Of a DNA stretch of 64,000 nt, positions 36,256 to 44,444 are shown piece by piece. Source of the DNA: Modicisalibacter muralis (GTDB lineage Bacteria; Pseudomonadota; Gammaproteobacteria; Pseudomonadales; Halomonadaceae). The DNA is taken from assembly GCF_900102945.1 (NCBI RefSeq), contig NZ_FNGI01000004.1:1-64000 (forward strand), read 5' to 3'. How positions within the stretch are numbered: the first letter of the stretch is position 1; every line of letters begins with the position of its first letter. The position numbers and the translations under genes were made by a program. Under the pieces are notes generated by a model. The model saw only the letters and a list, made by a program, of their open reading frames with translations. It did no database searches and was not told the origin of the DNA.

Positions 36256-38135
36256 AGCACGACTCCTATCACGAGCATGATCAGGACGATGGCAAAACCG
36301 GCGGCGATGCCGGTGTAGTAGTGGTGGGTCTGACCGCTCTGGGCGCGGCGCGCCCACTGACCGCCCCAGTCGGCCAGGCGCGACAGCGAGCCGGGCAGGC
36401 CCTCGGCGAGAAACTCGCCGCCTTCGGCATTGCGCCGCGCCAGCCACTTGCCGAAGGCGGCGGTGCCGCGCAACCCGGCATCGACGACGTCGTCATCGAA
36501 ATGCGCCAGTCTTTCAGCGACAGCGATCACGCCCATGGCGATGCCTTGGGTCAGTGTCGGTAGGCCGAACCAGGCCGCGGCGAACGGCTGCCAGGCGCGC
36601 GGCATCGCCAACCAGCCGTGTCGTGTCATGCCGATCCCCCAGACGATGCCCAGCAGCACCAGTGCCAACGAGACGCACAGCAGCCACGGATGGCTTGGGG
36701 GACGATCTACATTCAGCAGCGCGACCGCCGTTTCGTGCACCTCGGGCCACCACACTAGCGACAGCAACAGCGTCACGCCGGCCAGCGCGCGAAGCGCCCA
36801 GATCGCGGCACCCGGCGGCGCGGGAGCGCCGCTGCGCGGCAATCGTGCGTCGCGACGCGGGCGACCGTAGGCCAGTAGCTGGAAGCGCGTGGCGTAGAGC
36901 GCACTCAAGCCCCCGGCGAGTGCCGCCAACAGCGCCAGCCACGTCGCCTGGTGGTTGGCCGCCGAAGCGATCTGCTCCTTGCTCCAGGCTGCGCCCAGCG
37001 GGATCATTCCCGCCAGCGCCAGGCTGAATATCACGGTGATCACTGCCACGCCCGGCAGGCGACGGCCCAGGCGCATGGTGTCCAGCCGATAACTGCCGGC
37101 TTGGCGCTCGGCCAGCCCCGCCGAGAGGAACAGGCCGGCCTTCATGAAGGCATGCGCAACGAAGTGCAAAAGCGCCACACCGGGAAAGCCTGCACCCACC
37201 GCCAGCCACATCAGCCCGTACTGCGCCGAGGTCGAGGCCGCCAGCAGTTTCTTGGCATGACTCTGGGCGATGCCGACCACGCCGCCGGCCAGCGCGGTGG
37301 CCAGGCCAATGACGATCGCCGTGGGCATGAACCACGCGACGCCGGCAAGGATCGGCTGCAATCGCACAAGTAGGTAGATACCCGCCGCGACCATGGTCGC
37401 CGCATGCAGCAGCGCCGAAACCGACACCGGCCCCGACATCGCCGCGAACAGCCAGGCCGAGAACGGCATCTGGGCCGACTTGGCCGCCGCCGCGAGCACG
37501 ATGCCCGCCACCGCGACATGTAGGTAGCCGCCATCGAGCGTGGCCAGATCGGCGTAGCCGAAGCCGCCGCTACCGGCGAACGTCGCCGCCGCCGCGATGT
37601 ACAGCCCCAGGTCGCCGAAGCGCGTGATCACGAAGGCGCGCGCGGCGTCATGGGCAATTCCATTCTCACCCCAACGCTGGGCGATCAGCGCCCATGAGCA
37701 GGCGCCGACCAGTTCCCAGGCGATCAGCAGCGTCAACAGATCGTTTGCCAGCACCAGCAGTTGCATGGCGCCAACGAAGGCCACCAGCAGCGCTAGCAGG
37801 CGCGCATCGCCCGAGGTCGCATGGAGCCGGTCGTCGCCCAGCTGCAGGTCGTGATAGCCGGTGTAGACCACGATAGGCAGCGCGATCAGCGGTACCGTCA
37901 GCGCGAACACCGCGCCCGCCGTGAAGAGGGTCAGGGTCAGCGCCAGGCTATCGCTCCAGCGGTAGGCGTCGGGATTCGCGCCCCAGTCACCGATCACCGC
38001 CACACCGGCCAGCGCCAAACTCGCCAGCACGACCAGCGCCGCACACAACGTCAGCCCGGCGCGTTCCCGCCGGCGACCGTACACATACACCAGCGGCGCC
38101 AGCAGCAGCGGCAACAGCGCGACCGACCACAGCAT
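36252..38135 (-). CDS. nuoL: NuoL-like proton-pumping subunit
   Basis: The 627-residue protein is the largest membrane subunit. It contains LLIAWELVGACSWALIAQRWG (conserved Glu), KSAQMPFSAWLFAAMSGPVSVSALLHAATMVAAG (conserved Lys and the MxGPxxVSALLHAATMVxAG signature) and SHAKKLLAASTSAQYGLM. The C-terminal hydrophobic helix (AGFAIVLIMLVIGVVL) fits the anchoring helix after the lateral helix. The length is close to E. coli NuoL (613). Its start overlaps the nuoK stop by one base. Confidence 0.93.
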   Translation of the reverse strand: MLWSVALLPLLLAPLVYVYGRRRERAGLTLCAALVVLASLALAGVAVIGDWGANPDAYRWSDSLALTLTLFTAGAVFALTVPLIALPIVVYTGYHDLQLGDDRLHATSGDARLLALLVAFVGAMQLLVLANDLLTLLIAWELVGACSWALIAQRWGENGIAHDAARAFVITRFGDLGLYIAAAATFAGSGGFGYADLATLDGGYLHVAVAGIVLAAAAKSAQMPFSAWLFAAMSGPVSVSALLHAATMVAAGIYLLVRLQPILAGVAWFMPTAIVIGLATALAGGVVGIAQSHAKKLLAASTSAQYGLMWLAVGAGFPGVALLHFVAHAFMKAGLFLSAGLAERQAGSYRLDTMRLGRRLPGVAVITVIFSLALAGMIPLGAAWSKEQIASAANHQATWLALLAALAGGLSALYATRFQLLAYGRPRRDARLPRSGAPAPPGAAIWALRALAGVTLLLSLVWWPEVHETAVALLNVDRPPSHPWLLCVSLALVLLGIVWGIGMTRHGWLAMPRAWQPFAAAWFGLPTLTQGIAMGVIAVAERLAHFDDDVVDAGLRGTAAFGKWLARRNAEGGEFLAEGLPGSLSRLADWGGQWARRAQSGQTHHYYTGIAAGFAIVLIMLVIGVVL

Positions 38136-38440
38136 CAGTGCTTCAGCTCGCTCAGCGCCTCGGTCATATCGGCCTGCTTGCCGCGGTACACCGCCACCAC
38201 GAGGGCAAAGCCCATGGCCATCTCGATGGCCATCACCGCCATGACCACGATGGTCAATAGCTGGCCCGGTGGCGCGCCGGCCCCGCTAAGCGCCCAGAAC
38301 GCCACGGCGGCGAGCATCACGCCATTGAGGATCAACTCGAGTCCCATCATCAGCATCACGAACGACTGCTGGGAGAGCGCGCCATACAGGCCGATGCCGA
38401 TCAGCGCCGCCGCCAGGAGTAGTAGCATCATCAGTGTCAT
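38135..38440 (-). CDS. nuoK: NuoK-like membrane subunit
   Basis: The 101-residue protein has three helices, with the family's glutamates in LMMGLELILNGVMLAAVAF and VVMAVMAIEMAMGFALVVAVYRG. Both buried acidic residues used for proton transfer in Complex I are retained. The size equals E. coli NuoK (100). An AGGAGG site precedes the ATG. Confidence 0.94.
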   Translation of the reverse strand: MTLMMLLLLAAALIGIGLYGALSQQSFVMLMMGLELILNGVMLAAVAFWALSGAGAPPGQLLTIVVMAVMAIEMAMGFALVVAVYRGKQADMTEALSELKH

Positions 38441-38467
38441 AAGCGCCTCCTTGCCCGTCAGGCTTCG

Positions 38468-39088
38468 TCAATGATGATGGTGCTGGTGGCCACCCTCGCT
38501 ATCTTCCCCTTGCGCGGGCTGGCCCGCCGGCTCGCCGCCCGGCATCAGCCCCGGCGGCACCGAGCCCGTCTCGGCGCCACCATAGCGCCCGCGATGGCTC
38601 GACAGCACCACCACGCCGATCATCGTGGTCAGTAGCACGATGCCCGCCGACTCGAAGATCAGCATCGACTCGCCGAGCAGCTCACGCCCCAGCGCGGCTA
38701 CCGGCTCGAGATCGGCCGGCAGCGGGCGCTCGGGAAACTCGGCGAACAGCGCCATGGCGCCTAGCACCATGAAACCAACCGCGCCCACCGCCATGGCGAC
38801 GCGCTCCTGGTGAACCATTTTCATCGGATTGAGCCCGGCGGGGTTCATCATGAACATGACCATGAACAGCGCCATGACCATCATCTCCACGGCCATCATG
38901 AAGAACATCGCCACGCCCAGGTATACCGCCGTCAGCAGCAGCATGATCGCGCCCACGGCGATGAACGAGACGAGCAGGAAAAACGACGCGCGCACCATCG
39001 AGTCGGTGCAAAACACCCGCCAGCCGCTGTAGATCGCCAGCACGGCCAGCAAGAAGAAGGCAATATCGACGCCGATGCCATGGTTCAT
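38468..39088 (-). CDS. nuoJ: NuoJ-like membrane subunit with His-rich tail
   Basis: The 206-residue protein has five helices. It has the NuoJ-type core ASFFLLVSFIAVGAIMLLLTAVYLGV followed by a very Met-rich helix (MMAVEMMVMALFMVMFMMNP). The C-terminal 30 residues are polar and end in GGHQHHHH, absent from typical NuoJ. A much longer frame is open upstream, but the ATG at 39088 overlaps nuoH by 4 nt and opens helix 1. Confidence 0.88.
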   Translation of the reverse strand: MNHGIGVDIAFFLLAVLAIYSGWRVFCTDSMVRASFFLLVSFIAVGAIMLLLTAVYLGVAMFFMMAVEMMVMALFMVMFMMNPAGLNPMKMVHQERVAMAVGAVGFMVLGAMALFAEFPERPLPADLEPVAALGRELLGESMLIFESAGIVLLTTMIGVVVLSSHRGRYGGAETGSVPPGLMPGGEPAGQPAQGEDSEGGHQHHHH

Positions 39089-40011
39089 AACAGCGCCTCC
39101 AAGCCGGCCCACACCAAGTCGACAAACGATAATGGCAACAGCACCACCCACATCAGGGTCACGCAACGCTCCGGCGACAATCGCGGCAGCAAACGCCCCG
39201 CAAGCAACAGCGCGAGCAGCACCGCGAACATCTTCAGCACCAGCCATAGTGGACCCGGCAGCCATGGTCCCAGCCAGCCGCCGAGAAAGACGGTGGCGGC
39301 CACGCCGCTGAAGGCCACCAACATCGCCGCCCGAGCGAGGTTCCAGGCCAGTCGCGGCGGCCCCGACACCTCGGACGCCGTGCCGCCGGCCAGATCGGTC
39401 GAGTCGGCCAGGTTGAGCGGTCCCCAGAAGCTCACCCCTAGCCCGACGATCAGAAACAGCGGCAGGCCCAGCGGCTGGCGGATGACATTCCATAGCTCCG
39501 CCTGTGAGGCCACTACCTGGGTGAATTGCAGCGATTCGGCGGGCAAGGCCACGCCGATCAGCACGAACATGCTGATCAGGATGTAGGACAACCCTAGCGC
39601 CACGTAGCGATAGGCGCCGATCAGTGCCAGCGGCGCATTGGCCGACCAGCCGTGCAGGAAGATCACTACCGTAGCCAGTGCCTCCACGCTGCCCCATAGC
39701 ACCACGCTGGTGGCCAGGTCGGTGGCGACCAGCGACGCCGACCACGGCACCAGCGCCAGCCCGACCGCTGCCAGCATCAGATAGAGTAGCGGCGCCAGCC
39801 GCCACGCCTGCCAGTCCGGCGCCTCGGTGACGTTGGCCGATTGCGTCAGCAGCCAGGCGCCGCGCGCCAGCGGCGCAAGCCAGGCGCTGCCGGCACGCGA
39901 CAGGCCGAGCGCGCCGGCGATCAGCCGATCCAGCACCGCGACCGCATAGGCGCCAATGCCCAGCGCGAGAAGCACCGTAAGCGTCGGCAACACGAGTTGT
40001 TCCCAGATCAT
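39085..40011 (-). CDS. nuoH: NuoH-like membrane subunit
   Basis: The 308-residue membrane protein is related to NuoH. The motif SGVAATVFLGGWLGP in the second half and RLAPLLYLMLAAVGLALVPW in the first are diagnostic. The acidic quinone-cavity segment is changed: where ordinary NuoH has PFDLPEAE-type residues, this protein reads PLNLADSTDLAGGTASEVSGP. It is also shorter than E. coli NuoH (325). The ATG at 40011 overlaps the upstream gene by 4 nt. Confidence 0.87.
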   Translation of the reverse strand: MIWEQLVLPTLTVLLALGIGAYAVAVLDRLIAGALGLSRAGSAWLAPLARGAWLLTQSANVTEAPDWQAWRLAPLLYLMLAAVGLALVPWSASLVATDLATSVVLWGSVEALATVVIFLHGWSANAPLALIGAYRYVALGLSYILISMFVLIGVALPAESLQFTQVVASQAELWNVIRQPLGLPLFLIVGLGVSFWGPLNLADSTDLAGGTASEVSGPPRLAWNLARAAMLVAFSGVAATVFLGGWLGPWLPGPLWLVLKMFAVLLALLLAGRLLPRLSPERCVTLMWVVLLPLSFVDLVWAGLEALL

Positions 40012-41318
40012 GCCCGATACTCCTCGGGCGGCGTCGTGCGCGGCTCGGCGACGCTCGCGTCCAGTGGCCATTCGGAAACCGCCGCCAGGTCCAGGCTGGC
40101 GATGGCCGCCAACGCCTCGCCCCATTCGAGCCCTGGCAACAGCTCATCGAGCAAGTGGCTGGCGTCCTGGGGTCGCTGGCCCTCGCGCCAGGGGCCGCGC
40201 GGCGTCTCGACGCTGCCCACCTCGCTCGTCTGCACGTCCCGGGCAGCGGCCTGCCTGGCCAGCGCCAACGACTGGTCAATCTCTGCCAATGCCTGCCACC
40301 AGCGGGCCCGCGTATTGCCTTCTTGCTGACATACCGGTGTGAAGCCCAGGCGGCGATAATTGGCATCCTCGCTGCGCAGATCGTCGGCCAGTCCCGCGGC
40401 TCGCGCGGCGGGCCCACCGATCTGGCGCGCCTGCTCGTCATCGAGCGCAGCGCTGGCCGTCATGGTCAGGTCGAAGAAGCCGCAGCGCGCCAGGCGTCGG
40501 CGCAGCCCATCAACACGGCTATCCGGCGTGAGCGATCGCGCCAGGCGCAAGACATGCAGGCCGACGCTCTCGAGGCCAGCGAGCCACAGGCCGTGAAACA
40601 GGCGATACAAATGGTAGCGAGCCCGCGCCAGCTCGAGTTCGGCAATCGACACCGGTTGCTGGCGGGCGTCAAAAAACACTGCATCGAGCCCCAGCGGATA
40701 GGGCGCGTGCTGCACGGCCCAGGTCTGGACGAGATCGCCTTGCAAGGTGACCTCGGCTTGCATGCCGGGCGGCAACGCCGGAAAGAATGGCCCAAGCCGA
40801 AACGTCAGCGAATCGAGCGTGAGGCCATCGCGAAGATCGTCGTGCATGTTCATGGCCATGGGTCGCCCATAGGGCACGCCACCCATCATGCCCTCGCCAC
40901 CGTGGCCATCGTCGCCCAGCCCTTCCCATGGATTGGGCGGCTCGTCCGGCAGCAAGCGTGGCGAACTGCCACGGCGGCCGAGCATCACGTCACGGTGCGC
41001 CGCGATCAGCGCGTCGGACAGGGCGCTGGGGGCGTCGATACGGGTGGCATTTTCCAAACCATCCAAGGGCTCGCTACGCCACCATAGCGTGGCGAAAGGC
41101 CGTGGCACTTGATCGTGCACCCGGCGCAATGCCGCATGCTGATCGGGCGGCACGCCACCGGCCACCAACAGCACGCTGGCATGACGCGGCGAACCGACGA
41201 GCTCGACGCCCGGATCCAGCGCCAACTCGCGCAGCATGGCATCGCCATGAACGCCCAAGGCGGGAAATACCGGCACCGGCGCGCGCGCCGCCAGGCGTCG
41301 CAACCAGCTCACTGCCAC
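40008..41318 (-). CDS. fused, cysteine-poor NuoB/NuoD-like subunit
   Basis: The protein has 436 residues. The N-terminal part resembles the second half of NuoB: SPRHASVLLVAGGVPPDQHAALRRVHDQVPRP aligns by eye with the NuoB SPRQADLMVVAG...YDQM region. The C-terminal part resembles NuoD: FRLGPFFPALPPGMQAEVTLQGD, and GGPAARAAGLADDLRSEDANY near 345. None of the NuoB cysteines that bind cluster N2 is present; the only cysteines are in LARCGFF and FTPVCQQ. No NuoC part is seen. The start is GTG at 41318, or 41312 overlapping the nuoA stop. It should cap the membrane arm, with no visible redox centre. Confidence 0.7.
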   Translation of the reverse strand: MAVSWLRRLAARAPVPVFPALGVHGDAMLRELALDPGVELVGSPRHASVLLVAGGVPPDQHAALRRVHDQVPRPFATLWWRSEPLDGLENATRIDAPSALSDALIAAHRDVMLGRRGSSPRLLPDEPPNPWEGLGDDGHGGEGMMGGVPYGRPMAMNMHDDLRDGLTLDSLTFRLGPFFPALPPGMQAEVTLQGDLVQTWAVQHAPYPLGLDAVFFDARQQPVSIAELELARARYHLYRLFHGLWLAGLESVGLHVLRLARSLTPDSRVDGLRRRLARCGFFDLTMTASAALDDEQARQIGGPAARAAGLADDLRSEDANYRRLGFTPVCQQEGNTRARWWQALAEIDQSLALARQAAARDVQTSEVGSVETPRGPWREGQRPQDASHLLDELLPGLEWGEALAAIASLDLAAVSEWPLDASVAEPRTTPPEEYRA

Positions 41319-41656
41319 CTGAACACTCCCTCGCGCCAGGCGTAGACGATGCCCACCGACAGGATGGCGAGGAACATTCCCATTTCCATCATCGCCATCA
41401 TGCCCTTCTCGACGAAGACCACCGCCCATGGATACATGAACATCATCTCCATCTCGAAGGCGATGAGCAGTAACGTCATGGGGTAGTAGCGAACGTGATA
41501 GCGATTCCAGGCGTGGGTGTCGGGGAGCCCGCCGCCCAGAAACGGCGCGCGCTGGGGATACGTCGGCAACGATTGGCGGCGCACCGTCGGCCACTGCACC
41601 GCCAAGCCGGCGCATAGGATAACGAGCATAATGATGAAGAGTGTTAGCAGCTCCAT
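41309..41656 (-). CDS. nuoA: NuoA-like membrane subunit
   Basis: The 115-residue protein has three helices. The central NuoA region is recognisable in RYYPMTLLLIAFEMEMMFMYPWAVVF, with the conserved acidic residues of helix 2. It is shorter than E. coli NuoA (147). It is the first gene of the operon, and all downstream starts are overlapping or within 30 bp. The 5' part of this gene is repeated in decayed form at 42638-42792. Confidence 0.9.
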   Translation of the reverse strand: MELLTLFIIMLVILCAGLAVQWPTVRRQSLPTYPQRAPFLGGGLPDTHAWNRYHVRYYPMTLLLIAFEMEMMFMYPWAVVFVEKGMMAMMEMGMFLAILSVGIVYAWREGVFRWQ

Positions 41657-41857
41657 GCGATCCCTCGCGTCGCTGAGCCAACGGCGTAGTATTCAGCCTG
41701 GGCCGTCGAGCCATGATCCATTCATAACCCAAGGCTAGACGATGTTTCCAATCCAAGCCGAATGGAGCGGATTTTCACTGACGTAACGAGCCGGAATAGT
41801 GTGCGCAACAGTCTATATTTCAGTCACAACATCGTTCATATCGTGGTCGAGCGAAGA

Positions 41858-42601
41858 CTAGTCATTGTCTTTCGAAACACCAAGGGAAAGAAAAGCGCCA
41901 GCGACCAGAAAATCAAAATCATCATCAATATCTATCGATGCTTTCTTGTCCATTATGATAGAAAAGCTCGGCGTGACACCGAAAGTTTTCTGGTGATGAA
42001 ACTTATTCGTATCAACCAGGTATATTGCACCATTCAAGCGATAGAACACTGGCAGATCCTGACTCCTCCTGCCTTCCATCACCGGCTTTAGAAATTCATC
42101 CAGGCTGCCATCTCGAGGCAGCGTATTGCACCACAATGGCGGGTGTTCCATTTCACACACTGAAATGACACTGCTCGCCCCGGTGGCATCCATTCTCTCT
42201 ACCGCCGCCTTGATGTCCTGGACCCTTCGCAGTGGAGATGTCGGCTGCAACAACATTACACGCCGTGACGTGATGCCCTGCTCGGCCAGGGTGTCCAGGG
42301 CATGCAGGACCGTGTCCACGGTCGTGGCGGTGTCGCTGGCGAGCTCATCGGGGCGACGGATGGTCTCGACCCGAGCGCGGTCGGCGATATCCAGCACGTC
42401 GTCGTCGTCCGTGGTCACAACGACCAGGCTGATTACGCCCGAGGCCTTCGCGGCGTCCAGGGTCCATTGAATCAGCGGTTTGCCGGCCAGGGGCAGGATG
42501 TTCTTTCTTGGTAGCCGCTTACTGCCACCGCGTGCCGGCACGATGGCGACGATATCGAGCTGGGTAGTACCAGCCTGTTCCCGGTGTATTGTTGGGCTCA
42601 T
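41858..42601 (-). CDS. acylneuraminate cytidylyltransferase-family protein (CMP-sugar synthetase)
   Basis: The 247-residue nucleotidyltransferase has the signature IVAIVPARGGSKRLPRKNI, then VVTTDDDDVLDIAD, VMLLQPTSPLR and IDIDDDFDFLVAG. This family activates sialic acid-like nonulosonates (NeuA, PseF, LegF) as CMP-sugars for surface glycans or flagellin. No nonulosonate synthase or glycosyltransferase is near, so it is an orphan here. It is squeezed between nuoA and a decayed nuoA copy, and its 3' third is AT-richer than the neighbours, which suggests insertion by transfer. The ATG at 42601 follows AGGGGA. Confidence 0.88.
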   Translation of the reverse strand: MSPTIHREQAGTTQLDIVAIVPARGGSKRLPRKNILPLAGKPLIQWTLDAAKASGVISLVVVTTDDDDVLDIADRARVETIRRPDELASDTATTVDTVLHALDTLAEQGITSRRVMLLQPTSPLRRVQDIKAAVERMDATGASSVISVCEMEHPPLWCNTLPRDGSLDEFLKPVMEGRRSQDLPVFYRLNGAIYLVDTNKFHHQKTFGVTPSFSIIMDKKASIDIDDDFDFLVAGAFLSLGVSKDND

Positions 42602-42637
42602 TCGCGATCCCCTATGCCAAGACAATTGGCAGAAATG

Positions 42638-42792
42638 CAGGGCGTGATAGCGAACGTGGCCACTGTTCCCGGCGTGGGTGTCAGGAAGCCCGACTCCAAG
42701 GAACCACGCTCCGATGGCGCATGGACAGCCACTACGCCGCGAGTCCGTCGCCGATGAATGAGCCTAATAACGAGAAGCGTGAGCAGCTTCAT
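42638..42792 (-). pseudogene. decayed 5' fragment of a second nuoA copy
   Basis: The remnant starts MKLLTLLVIRLI, against MELLTLFIIMLVI in the intact nuoA. Further on it has RGSLESGFLTPTPGT, against RAPFLGGGLPDTHAW. At DNA level the stretch TAGCGAACGTG...TTCC.GGCGTGGGTGTC is shared without gaps (42648-42682 versus 41487-41521). The copy lacks about 24 bp in the middle and stops where the CMP-sugar synthetase gene begins. Upstream similarity continues to about 42900 (ATCCATAACGTATCAAACTAG here, TCCATTCATAACCCAAGGCTAG before nuoA), so the promoter region was also duplicated. Confidence 0.7.
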
Positions 42793-42819
42793 ACATATCC
42801 CTCGTATCGCTGACACAGC

Positions 42820-43124
42820 CTAAGGCAGAATCTTTCCTGCCCTACGACAGCGTTCAACCTGCCGTGGATGGCCGAAATCCCATTCAGCCATCCATAACGT
42901 ATCAAACTAGCACGTTTTCCTGAATGCAAGCTGGATTCGATAGCGGGCTCAAACGTGCCTGGGTTGCCCACCCAGGCGAGGCCGCGAAGCAAACGATAGT
43001 CTTCTTTAAATTTTCAGGCTAACAAGCTTGTGGAAGGTCAGCCTCTTGGCTGTCGTGCGGGCAGCGCGCACAGGCGTGAATGTGTTGGCGGCAAGAAGAT
43101 TCGCCACCATTTTCCAGCCGGCCA
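42820..43124. other. intergenic region upstream of the nuoA remnant
   Basis: The left part (to about 42910) resembles the DNA upstream of the intact nuoA. A short hairpin CCTGGGT...ACCCAGG is at about 42958-42976. The rest, up to the sensor kinase stop, shows no gene, repeat or convincing promoter. Confidence 0.4.
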
Positions 43125-44444
43125 CTAACCGGGGAGTTGAATATGTACGCGGAGGCCGCCCCCTCGCGATGTAAGAAAGGCCAGTTTTCCCGCATATTGG
43201 TCGATCAACTGTTTCAATATGGCCAACCCTAGACCATGCCCCGGCGTGCTTTCATCGAGGCGGGAGCCTCGCTGGCCGAGTTGCGATAGCTCGGAAGGTT
43301 CTACGCCGGGACCATCGTCTTCGATTTCGATCTTCAGTCCATTATTCGCGTACAGACGGCAAACGATATCCCTGCGTGCCCACTTGCCGGCATTATCCAG
43401 CACGATACCCAGTATTTCGCTCAAATCCTGCCGTTCTATTGCCATCGTGTAATGCGCTGCCAGAGACGTCTGCAGTTCGAAGCGCTTGTCGGGATATAGC
43501 GTTCCCAGCATGTCGATCAGCGCTTCGGCCTCGCGCACGACGACCGCGTGCTGGCCGCTACCTGGGCCAGCAAAACGTGCCCGACGCAGTTCGGAGTGTA
43601 ACTGCGCCTGCATGCCTTCGAGCCTGGCCAGCATTTGCCGGCGACGATGGTCGTCGATGGGACGCCTGCCGCGTAATACCTGGGTAACGGCAGCCAAGGG
43701 TGTATGCAGCGTATGCGAAAGATTGGCTACCGCTTCGCGCGATCGATTGAGTCTGCGCTGCAATTCATCCATGAAATGATTCAACTGATAGAGCAGGCCA
43801 TCCAGTTCGGAGGGCGCTTTGAGATCGAGGCGCTCCCGTTGACCCGCCTGAAACTCGGCGAGTTGGCCCTGCAAACGCGATAACGGGCGCAGGCTACGAT
43901 TGACGGCAATCAGGTTGAGTAGAATCAGCAGCAGCAGGAGCAGGCCCGCAGCACCGCCAACCCACCAATGCAGGCTATCGAGTCCGGACTCCACCGACTC
44001 GTAGTCTTCCGCAATCAGCAGCACACCGGCCTGACCATCGATGGTAAATGCCTGGCGGTAGACGAGCAGATGCCGGCCTTGCCAGTGGATATCAATCAGT
44101 GCCTCGTTGGCTGAGTCAAGCAGCGGCGTCAAGGGTTCTTTCCAGCGCGGGTGAGACGTGGTGATCTCGCCATCCAGGCGCAGCAGGTAAAGGTGATGAA
44201 ACACCTGCGAGGCCGGAGAACCGGATGCCACCCCGGGCGAGACCAGCGGTTGGTGTCGCTTAAGTCTCTGGATCGTGTATTGCGCTTCCTGGCGCAGCCG
44301 CTCGCCGAGAAAATCGCGGGCCAGATCGCTCAGCAGCATGCCATGCAGTAACCAGGCCACGCCCACCACCACCAGCGCCACCAATCCCAACCGGCTCAAA
44401 AGGTGTATACGCAAACTTCTTCGGTCAATGTGAAGGAAAGACAT
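43125..44444 (-). CDS. sensor histidine kinase of the copper operon (CopS/CusS/QseC-like)
   Basis: The 439-residue kinase has a short cytoplasmic start, helix 1 near residues 16-36, a periplasmic sensor of about 130 residues and helix 2 near 155-177. A HAMP region, an H box (NLSHTLHTPLAAV) and an ATPase domain (ILGIVLDNAGKWA, then GHGLGLAILKQL) follow. It is the last gene of the operon with copA, copB and the cytochrome gene, so copper is the probable signal. The ATG at 44444 overlaps the response regulator by 20 nt. Confidence 0.85.
   Translation of the reverse strand: MSFLHIDRRSLRIHLLSRLGLVALVVVGVAWLLHGMLLSDLARDFLGERLRQEAQYTIQRLKRHQPLVSPGVASGSPASQVFHHLYLLRLDGEITTSHPRWKEPLTPLLDSANEALIDIHWQGRHLLVYRQAFTIDGQAGVLLIAEDYESVESGLDSLHWWVGGAAGLLLLLLILLNLIAVNRSLRPLSRLQGQLAEFQAGQRERLDLKAPSELDGLLYQLNHFMDELQRRLNRSREAVANLSHTLHTPLAAVTQVLRGRRPIDDHRRRQMLARLEGMQAQLHSELRRARFAGPGSGQHAVVVREAEALIDMLGTLYPDKRFELQTSLAAHYTMAIERQDLSEILGIVLDNAGKWARRDIVCRLYANNGLKIEIEDDGPGVEPSELSQLGQRGSRLDESTPGHGLGLAILKQLIDQYAGKLAFLTSRGGGLRVHIQLPG

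Noticed and set aside
38468-40441. A 657-residue protein covering nuoJ
   Set aside because: The extension upstream of 39088 is Arg-rich shadow sequence over nuoH and the fusion gene; the ATG at 39088 overlaps nuoH in the usual 4-nt way.
33353-41656. Ordinary NADH:quinone oxidoreductase (Complex I) operon
   Set aside because: NuoC, E, F, G and I are absent, NuoB and NuoD are replaced by one cysteine-poor fusion, and flanking genes are unrelated, so the plain name would mislead.
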